This document shows, piece after piece, positions 39,217 to 43,741 of a stretch of DNA of 43,741 nt. The position numbers and the translations under genes were made by a program. Each line of letters opens with the position of its first letter. The first letter of the stretch is position 1. Under the pieces are notes generated by a model that saw only the letters and a program-made list of their open reading frames with translations, did not search any database and was not told where the DNA came from. This DNA comes from Nocardioides mangrovi (GTDB lineage: Bacteria > Actinomycetota > Actinomycetes > Propionibacteriales > Nocardioidaceae): contig NZ_JAIQZJ010000023.1 of the NCBI RefSeq assembly GCF_020073815.1, positions 1 to 43,741 on the forward strand, given 5' to 3'.

Positions 39217-39468
39217 TTACTGGTGGCGCACCCTCGCCGGCTTCGGCCGGTGGTGGAAGTCGGCGACCAGGACGAAGTCGAGGAGCATGCCCGCCAGGAA
39301 GCCCCAGCCGATCCCGGTGCCGCCCAGGGCGGGGACGCCCGTCACCTGCACCACCCACACCCCGCTGAGGACGCCGACCGCGAGAGCGACGAGCAGGACG
39401 AGCAGTCGGTGAAGACGAGGCAACGGACCGAACACGGTGCTTCCTCCGATCGGGGAGCGGGCTTCCAT
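39217..39468 (-). CDS. Small two-helix membrane protein (hypothetical)
   Basis: The 83-residue reading frame encodes a short polar start, a hydrophobic helix (LLVLLVALAVGVLSGVWVV, about 22-40), a Gly-rich turn and a second helix (GWGFLAGMLLDFVLVADF, 54-71) with a basic end. Its size, topology and position ten nt before azlC support a real gene, and a GGG-containing ribosome binding region precedes the ATG. I recognise no family. Confidence 0.55.
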   Translation of the reverse strand: MEARSPIGGSTVFGPLPRLHRLLVLLVALAVGVLSGVWVVQVTGVPALGGTGIGWGFLAGMLLDFVLVADFHHRPKPARVRHQ

Positions 39469-39504
39469 CGTCGCCCTTTGTCCCCGGAAATCAAGGTGGG
39501 GAAA

Positions 39505-40059
39505 CTACGAAAGCGCTGTGTCCGTGAGGGCGGTGTGCAACCGCACCTGCTTGACCGTGGTGGCGCCGGAGCCGTCCAGGTCGAGCTCACGGTGCGCGGA
39601 GTCGGGCGCCCAGCCGGCGCTGGTGAGGAAGGCGCGGCGCTCGTCGTCGGTGGCGATCGCCCAGTGGACGGCGCGTGTGAACCGGTCGGCCACCAGGGTG
39701 TCGACCGCTGCCTGGAGCAGCCGGGAGCCGTGCCCCTTCGTCCGCTCGTCGGGGTCGACGCCGAGCTCGACGATCTCCGCGTCCGCGACCGGGTCGCAGT
39801 CGGGGTCGCTCGCGGGGGAGGTGATCGCGAAGCCGACGACGCGGTTGCGCTCCAGGGCCACGAGCACCCGGTTGCGGGCGTCTCGCGGCCGGGTCAGCGA
39901 GGCGTGCCAGGCCGCGGCCGCGGGCTCGACCGCCTCCGCGCCGGGCAGCGCCTCGGCCGGCAGCAGGGAGGCGTAGTCGGCACGCCAGGTGCGCAGCTGC
40001 AGCTCGGCGATCGCACGGGCGTCGTCGGCCCAGGCGACACGGACCGACACATCACTCAT
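39505..40059 (-). CDS. GNAT-family N-acetyltransferase
   Basis: The 184-residue protein shows GNAT features: a start with VRVAWADDARAIAELQLRTW (helix 1 region), VLVALERNRVVGFAI on the central strands and the acetyl-CoA loop DERTKGHGSRLLQAAVD (about 115-131). The C-terminal HRELDLDGSG region is common in this group. ATG at 40059 is preferred to an in-frame codon at 40146 because the upstream part overlaps the paaA promoter and is not GNAT-like. It is divergent from paaA. The substrate is unknown. Confidence 0.9.
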   Translation of the reverse strand: MSDVSVRVAWADDARAIAELQLRTWRADYASLLPAEALPGAEAVEPAAAAWHASLTRPRDARNRVLVALERNRVVGFAITSPASDPDCDPVADAEIVELGVDPDERTKGHGSRLLQAAVDTLVADRFTRAVHWAIATDDERRAFLTSAGWAPDSAHRELDLDGSGATTVKQVRLHTALTDTALS

Positions 40060-40086
40060 GACCGCGATCCTGCCAGCCGGACGATC

Positions 40087-40138
40087 TGTTACAGAACATG
40101 CGTCGAACGGCGCCCTTCTGTAACAATTCTGGTAGCGT
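40087..40138 (+). promoter_or_regulatory. paaA promoter with inverted-repeat operator
   Basis: TGTTACAGAA (40087-40096) and its exact complement TTCTGTAACA (40116-40125) flank 19 bp. The left half extends to the dyad TCTGTTACAGA. The TAGCGT -10 box follows at 40133-40138, six nt before the paaA ATG (leaderless). A phenylacetyl-CoA-responsive repressor of PaaR type is the likely binder. No such gene is in the window. Confidence 0.55.
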
Positions 40139-40144
40139 CCGGAC

Positions 40145-41059
40145 ATGCGCTTCGAGGACCTGCTCGCCGGTGATGGCCGGGTCGAGCCGCGCGACGAGAT
40201 GCCCGACGCCTACCGCCGGACGCTGGTGCGGCAGATCGCCCAGCACGCCCACTCCGAGATCATCGGGATGCAGCCCGAGGGCAACTGGATCAGCCGGGCG
40301 CCGTCCCTGCGTCGCAAGGCGATCCTGATGGCGAAGGTGCAGGACGAGGCCGGCCACGGTCTCTACCTCTACGCCGCCGCCGAGACCCTCGGCGTCGACC
40401 GGGCCGACCTGCTCGACCAGCTCCACACCGGCCGGCAGAAGTACTCCTCGATCTTCAACTACCCGACGCTCACCTGGGCCGACGTGGGCGCCATCGGCTG
40501 GCTCGTCGACGGCGCCGCGATCGTCAACCAGGTGCCGCTGTGCCGCTGCTCCTACGGCCCCTACGCCCGCGCGATGGTGCGGGTGTGCAAGGAGGAGTCC
40601 TTCCACCAGCGGCAGGGCTTCGAGATCCTGCACACCCTGGCGCACGGATCGCCGGCCCAGCACGCCATGGCGCAGGACGCGGTCGACCGCTACTGGTGGC
40701 CGGCGCTGATGATGTTCGGGCCGCCCGACGACGACTCGCCCAACTCCGCCCAGTCGATGGCGTGGGGGATCAAGCGCTTCTCCAACGACGAGCTCCGGCA
40801 GCGCTTCGTCGACATGACCGTGCCGCAGGCCGAGGCGCTCGGCCTGACCCTGCCCGACCCGGACCTCCGCTGGAACGACGAGCGCGGCCACCACGACTTC
40901 GGCGAGATCGACTTCACCGAGCTCTACGAGGTGGTCCGCGGCAACGGCCCGTGCAACGCCGACCGCATCGCCCACAAGGTGCGCGCCCACGAGGACGGCG
41001 CCTGGGTCCGCGAGGCGGCCGCCGCCTACGCCGCCAAGCGCGAGGCGGGTGCCGCATGA
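40145..41059 (+). CDS. paaA: 1,2-phenylacetyl-CoA epoxidase subunit PaaA
   Basis: PaaA is the catalytic di-iron subunit of the multicomponent epoxidase that forms ring-1,2-epoxyphenylacetyl-CoA. The 304-residue protein contains the ferritin-like ligand pairs KVQDEAGHGLYLY (about 66-78) and KEESFHQRQGFEI (about 152-164). It also has the family segments HSEIIGMQPEGNW and KYSSIFNYPTLTWAD. ATG at 40145 directly follows a TAGCGT promoter box. Its stop overlaps the paaB start by four bases. Length is close to family norms. It is first of the five-gene paaABCDE operon. Confidence 0.96.
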   Translation: MRFEDLLAGDGRVEPRDEMPDAYRRTLVRQIAQHAHSEIIGMQPEGNWISRAPSLRRKAILMAKVQDEAGHGLYLYAAAETLGVDRADLLDQLHTGRQKYSSIFNYPTLTWADVGAIGWLVDGAAIVNQVPLCRCSYGPYARAMVRVCKEESFHQRQGFEILHTLAHGSPAQHAMAQDAVDRYWWPALMMFGPPDDDSPNSAQSMAWGIKRFSNDELRQRFVDMTVPQAEALGLTLPDPDLRWNDERGHHDFGEIDFTELYEVVRGNGPCNADRIAHKVRAHEDGAWVREAAAAYAAKREAGAA

Positions 41060-41343
41060 GCAGCCGCGACTGGCCGCTGTGGGAGGTCTTCGTCCGCCCC
41101 CGTCGCGGGCTCTCGCACGTCCACGCCGGGTCGCTGCACGCGCCCGACGCCGAGATGGCGCTGCGCAACGCGCGGGACGTCTACACCCGTCGCCAGGAGG
41201 GCGTGTCGCTCTGGGTGGTGCCGTCCGCGGAGATCGTCGCGTCCGACCCGGGCGAGCGCGACGCGTTCTTCGACCCCGCGGAGGACAAGGTCTACCGGCA
41301 CCCCACGTTCTACGACGTACCCGAGGGAGTGCAGCACCTGTGA
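41056..41343 (+). CDS. paaB: 1,2-phenylacetyl-CoA epoxidase subunit PaaB
   Basis: PaaB is the small structural subunit that bridges the catalytic PaaA-PaaC parts. The 95-residue protein shows the family opening WPLWEVFVRPRRGLSHVHAG, then DAEMALRNARDVYTRRQEGVSLW and a C-terminal KVYRHPTFYDVPEGV. ATG overlaps the paaA stop and the stop overlaps the paaC GTG, consistent with coupled synthesis of the complex. Confidence 0.95.
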   Translation: MSSRDWPLWEVFVRPRRGLSHVHAGSLHAPDAEMALRNARDVYTRRQEGVSLWVVPSAEIVASDPGERDAFFDPAEDKVYRHPTFYDVPEGVQHL

Positions 41344-42074
41344 CGACCCCCGTGACCCCTGCCGGCTTCGTGCTCGGCCTCGCCGACGACGCGCTGGTCT
41401 CGGCCCAGCGGATGGGCTGGTGGATCAGCCGCGCTCCCGAGCTCGAGGAGGATCTGGCGCTCGCCAACATCGGGCTCGACCAGCTCGGCCAGGCCCGGGC
41501 GCTCCTGACCTACGCCGGCGAGCTCGAGGGTACGGGCCGCACCGAGGACGACCTCGCCTACCTGCGCGACGACCGCGACTTCCGCAACGTGTGGCTGGTC
41601 GAGCGGCCGCAGACCGACTTCGGCGTCACCATCGCCCGGCTGCTGGTCTTCGCGACCTGGCAGTCCGAGCTCTACGCCGCGCTCGCGTCCAGCGCCGACC
41701 TCACCCTCGCCGGCGTGGCCGGCAAGGCGGTCAAGGAGGTGGCCTACCACGTCGACCACGCGCGCCTCTGGACGCTGCGGCTGGGCGACGGCACCGAGGA
41801 GTCCCACCGCCGGATGCAGGACGCGCTGGACGCGGAGTGGCCGTACGTCGAGGAGCTCTTCGTCGCCGACCCGGACGCCCCCATCGACCCCGCGACCCTG
41901 CGCGACGCCGTGCTCGGCCGGGTCGGCGAGGTGGTCGCCGCCGCCACGCTGACCGTGCCCGAGGTGGCGCCCTCGGTCGGCGGTGGCCGGCGCGGCCTCC
42001 ACACCGAGCACCTCGGCCACCTGCTCGCCGGGATGCAGCACCTCCACCGCTCCCACCCGGGGGTGACCTGGTGA
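41340..42074 (+). CDS. paaC: 1,2-phenylacetyl-CoA epoxidase subunit PaaC
   Basis: PaaC is the structural partner of PaaA, ferritin-like but usually without a functional di-iron site. The 244-residue protein begins with LGLADDALVSAQRMGWWISR and has ANIGLDQLGQARALL, FATWQSELYAAL and the conserved block EVAYHVDHARLWTLRLGDGT. The GTG at 41340 overlaps the paaB stop. A second GTG at 41352 is possible and would shorten the N-terminus by four residues. Confidence 0.95.
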   Translation: MTTPVTPAGFVLGLADDALVSAQRMGWWISRAPELEEDLALANIGLDQLGQARALLTYAGELEGTGRTEDDLAYLRDDRDFRNVWLVERPQTDFGVTIARLLVFATWQSELYAALASSADLTLAGVAGKAVKEVAYHVDHARLWTLRLGDGTEESHRRMQDALDAEWPYVEELFVADPDAPIDPATLRDAVLGRVGEVVAAATLTVPEVAPSVGGGRRGLHTEHLGHLLAGMQHLHRSHPGVTW

Positions 42075-42556
42075 GGGACAGCGCGGGCGGCGGGTCCGCC
42101 TGGAAGATCGCCGCCGACCTGCCCGATCCCGAGCTCCCCGTGGTCACCATCGCCGACCTCGGCATCCTGCGCGACGTCACCGAGGACGACCAGGGGCGCG
42201 TGCACGTGACGATCACGCCGACCTACTCCGGCTGCCCGGCGATGCAGACGATCACCGACGACCTCGTCGCCACCCTGACCGCTGCGGGCTACCAGAGTGT
42301 CGACGTCGAGTACGTCCTCTCGCCGGCCTGGACGACCGACTGGATGACCGAGGAGGCCAGGGCCAAGCTCGCGGCGTACGGCGTCGCGCCGCCCGGCCCC
42401 GCCTCGGGTCCGGTGCCCCTCGCGCTCTCGGTGCGCTGCCCGCAGTGCGGCTCGTCCGACACCCGCGAGTCCAGCCGCTTCGGGTCGACCGCGTGCAAGT
42501 CGCTGTGGGTCTGCCGCAGCTGCCGCGAGCCCTTCGACCACTTCAAGGCCATCTAG
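42071..42556 (+). CDS. paaD: Phenylacetate epoxidase maturation protein PaaD
   Basis: PaaD is needed for iron-sulfur or metal maturation of the epoxidase. The 161-residue protein has an N-terminal MIP18/DUF59-like domain (LPDPELPVVTIADLGIL, then TPTYSGCPAMQTI) and a C-terminal metal-binding module with CPQCGSSDT and CRSCREPFDHFK (four Cys, plus one in STACKS). GTG overlaps the paaC stop. The stop TAG is followed directly by the paaE GTG. Confidence 0.93.
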   Translation: MRDSAGGGSAWKIAADLPDPELPVVTIADLGILRDVTEDDQGRVHVTITPTYSGCPAMQTITDDLVATLTAAGYQSVDVEYVLSPAWTTDWMTEEARAKLAAYGVAPPGPASGPVPLALSVRCPQCGSSDTRESSRFGSTACKSLWVCRSCREPFDHFKAI

Positions 42557-43618
42557 GTGTCGGCAGCCTTCCACTCGCTGCGGATCGCGGCGATCGACGA
42601 GCTCACCGACGACGCGGTCGCGCTCACCTTCGAGGTGCCGCCCGAGCTGGCGGACGAGTTCGCGTTCGCCGCCGGGCAGCACCTCTCGATCCGGGGCGGC
42701 GACGACGTACGCCGCTCCTACTCGATCTGCACGCCACCGACCTCGGGGGTGTTGCGGATCGGGGTCAAGCGGCTGCCCGGCGGCGCGTTCAGCGAGGGCG
42801 TCGTGGAGCGGCTCCGCGTCGGCGACGCGCTCGACGTGATGACGCCCGCCGGTCGCTTCACGCCGCGCCTCGACCCGGCAGCGCGGCGTACCCACGTCGC
42901 GATCGCGGCCGGCTCCGGCATCACGCCGGTGCTCTCGATCGTCGCGGCGGTCCTCGAGGAGGAGCCGGGCTCGACGGTCACGCTCGTCTACGCCAACCGC
43001 ACGCACCGCTCGGTGATGTTCCTCGACGAGGTCCATGACCTCAAGGACCGCTACCCGGCCCGGCTCCAGGTGGTGCACGTGCTCTCGCGGGAGGCGCAGG
43101 AGGTCGAGCTCCTCTCCGGGCGGCTCGACGGCCCGCGGCTGACCGCGATCCTCGACGCGCTGGTGCCCGCGGCCGACGTCGACGCGTGGTACCTCTGCGG
43201 CCCGCAGCAGATGGTGACCGAGCTCCGCGGGACGCTCGCGGCAGCGGGGGTGGCCGCCGGGTCCGTGCACACCGAGCTCTTCCACGCCGACCCGGTCCCG
43301 CGGGCTCCGGTGGCGCAGCTCTCCGGCGCGCCGGAGGGTGCGGCGCGGGTGACCATCCGGCTCGACGGCCGGTCCTCGGAGCTCGACCTGCGGCCCGACG
43401 GCGAGCCGGTGCTCGAGGCCGCGCTGGCCGTCCGCGCCGACCTGCCCTTCGCCTGCAAGGGCGGCGTCTGCGGCACCTGCCGGGCCCGGCTGGTCACGGG
43501 CACCGTCGCGATGGACGCCAACTGGGCGCTCGAGCCCGATGAGGTCGAGCGCGGCTACGTGCTCACCTGCCAGGCCCACCCGACCTCCGCCGAGGTCGAG
43601 CTGGACTTCGACGGCTGA
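42557..43618 (+). CDS. paaE: Phenylacetyl-CoA epoxidase reductase PaaE
   Basis: PaaE transfers electrons from NADPH to the di-iron epoxidase. The 353-residue protein has an N-terminal FAD-binding domain with RRSYSICTPP, a nucleotide-binding domain with AIAAGSGITPVLS and YLCGPQQMV, and a C-terminal plant-type 2Fe-2S domain (CKGGVCGTCRARLV followed by the fourth cysteine in VLTCQAHP). GTG starts without a gap after paaD. Other catabolic genes (paaK, paaG, paaZ) are not in the window. A transposase remnant begins ten nt after the stop, so the original downstream context may have been cut off. Confidence 0.95.
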   Translation: MSAAFHSLRIAAIDELTDDAVALTFEVPPELADEFAFAAGQHLSIRGGDDVRRSYSICTPPTSGVLRIGVKRLPGGAFSEGVVERLRVGDALDVMTPAGRFTPRLDPAARRTHVAIAAGSGITPVLSIVAAVLEEEPGSTVTLVYANRTHRSVMFLDEVHDLKDRYPARLQVVHVLSREAQEVELLSGRLDGPRLTAILDALVPAADVDAWYLCGPQQMVTELRGTLAAAGVAAGSVHTELFHADPVPRAPVAQLSGAPEGAARVTIRLDGRSSELDLRPDGEPVLEAALAVRADLPFACKGGVCGTCRARLVTGTVAMDANWALEPDEVERGYVLTCQAHPTSAEVELDFDG

Positions 43619-43628
43619 GAGCCCTATG

Positions 43629-43741
43629 TCAAGCAGCCTCCGGTAGGAGGGTGTTGAGCCGGCCGTGTAGGTCGGGGTTGTAGGGCACGTGGTCGTGCCA
43701 GCATCGCCAGAGGATTCTGGTCCAGCCCTGGGCCAGGATCC
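43629..43741 (-). mobile_element. Partial transposase C-terminus, probably IS110-type
   Basis: The minus-strand frame running in from the window edge reads GWTRILWRCWHDHVPYNPDL, then HGRLNTLLPEAA and a stop. This is a tail that I associate with IS110-family (DEDD) transposases. The 5' part and the other end are outside the window. TTGACATAGGGCTC spans the stop and the probable element end, abutting paaE. The family call is from memory of C-terminal patterns and is tentative. Confidence 0.55.

Overview
The window is a high-GC actinobacterial chromosome segment. The gene content (rbfA-truB-ribF, rpsO-pnp-M16 peptidase-dapB, fructose PTS, phenylacetate epoxidase) and the many TANNNT boxes placed 6-7 nt before start codons fit a Nocardioides-like member of the Propionibacteriales. 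That placement is an inference from family knowledge and was not tested against a database.

Layout. 1-3355: a C-homopolymer tract, then the translationally coupled rbfA, truB, ribF and a membrane protein. 3288-5026: a LysR regulator divergent from an aspartate/glutamate racemase-like gene. 5012-10811: a complete fructose phosphotransferase block, with ptsH, fruA (EIIABC), fruK and a DeoR-type regulator on the minus strand and ptsI divergent from them. 10833-20096: a tightly packed minus-strand operon of mostly unrecognised genes. It starts with two paralogous proteins that have extremely acidic N-terminal repeats and arginine-rich C-termini, followed by a HEVCH metallopeptidase, three unrecognised proteins, an M20 peptidase and a small LuxR regulator. 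20432-24479: a NarL-type two-component pair divergent from an MMPL transporter. 24533-26077: a small secreted protein, a DUF6458-type membrane protein and an L,D-transpeptidase-like protein. 26239-32881: rpsO, pnp, M16 peptidase, a membrane protein/SatD-like pair, a methyltransferase and dapB. 33015-39468: a secreted M4 metalloprotease, a REP-like palindrome, a zinc alcohol dehydrogenase divergent from a mannitol-type EIICBA, and azlCD. 39505-43618: a GNAT acetyltransferase and the paaABCDE operon. The window ends in the C-terminus of a probable IS110-type transposase.

The best candidate for an undescribed system is 11249-20096. The two acidic proteins carry four near-identical copies of a 14-residue glycine-rich amphipathic segment (FLGxxxKxAGSLLG), each set between runs of Glu/Asp/Tyr. 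The larger one also holds a 41-residue strongly cationic segment free of acidic residues, followed by more acid. This resembles the acidic-spacer/cationic-helix layout of antimicrobial peptide precursors, and a metallopeptidase and an M20 peptidase lie in the same operon. The function is unknown and the processing model is inference.

Physiological links. The ptsH/ptsI products should energise both the fructose EIIABC and the mannitol-type EIICBA in this window. The core block rbfA-truB-ribF | rpsO-pnp-M16-dapB appears split by about 24 kb of accessory genes, including the unusual operon.
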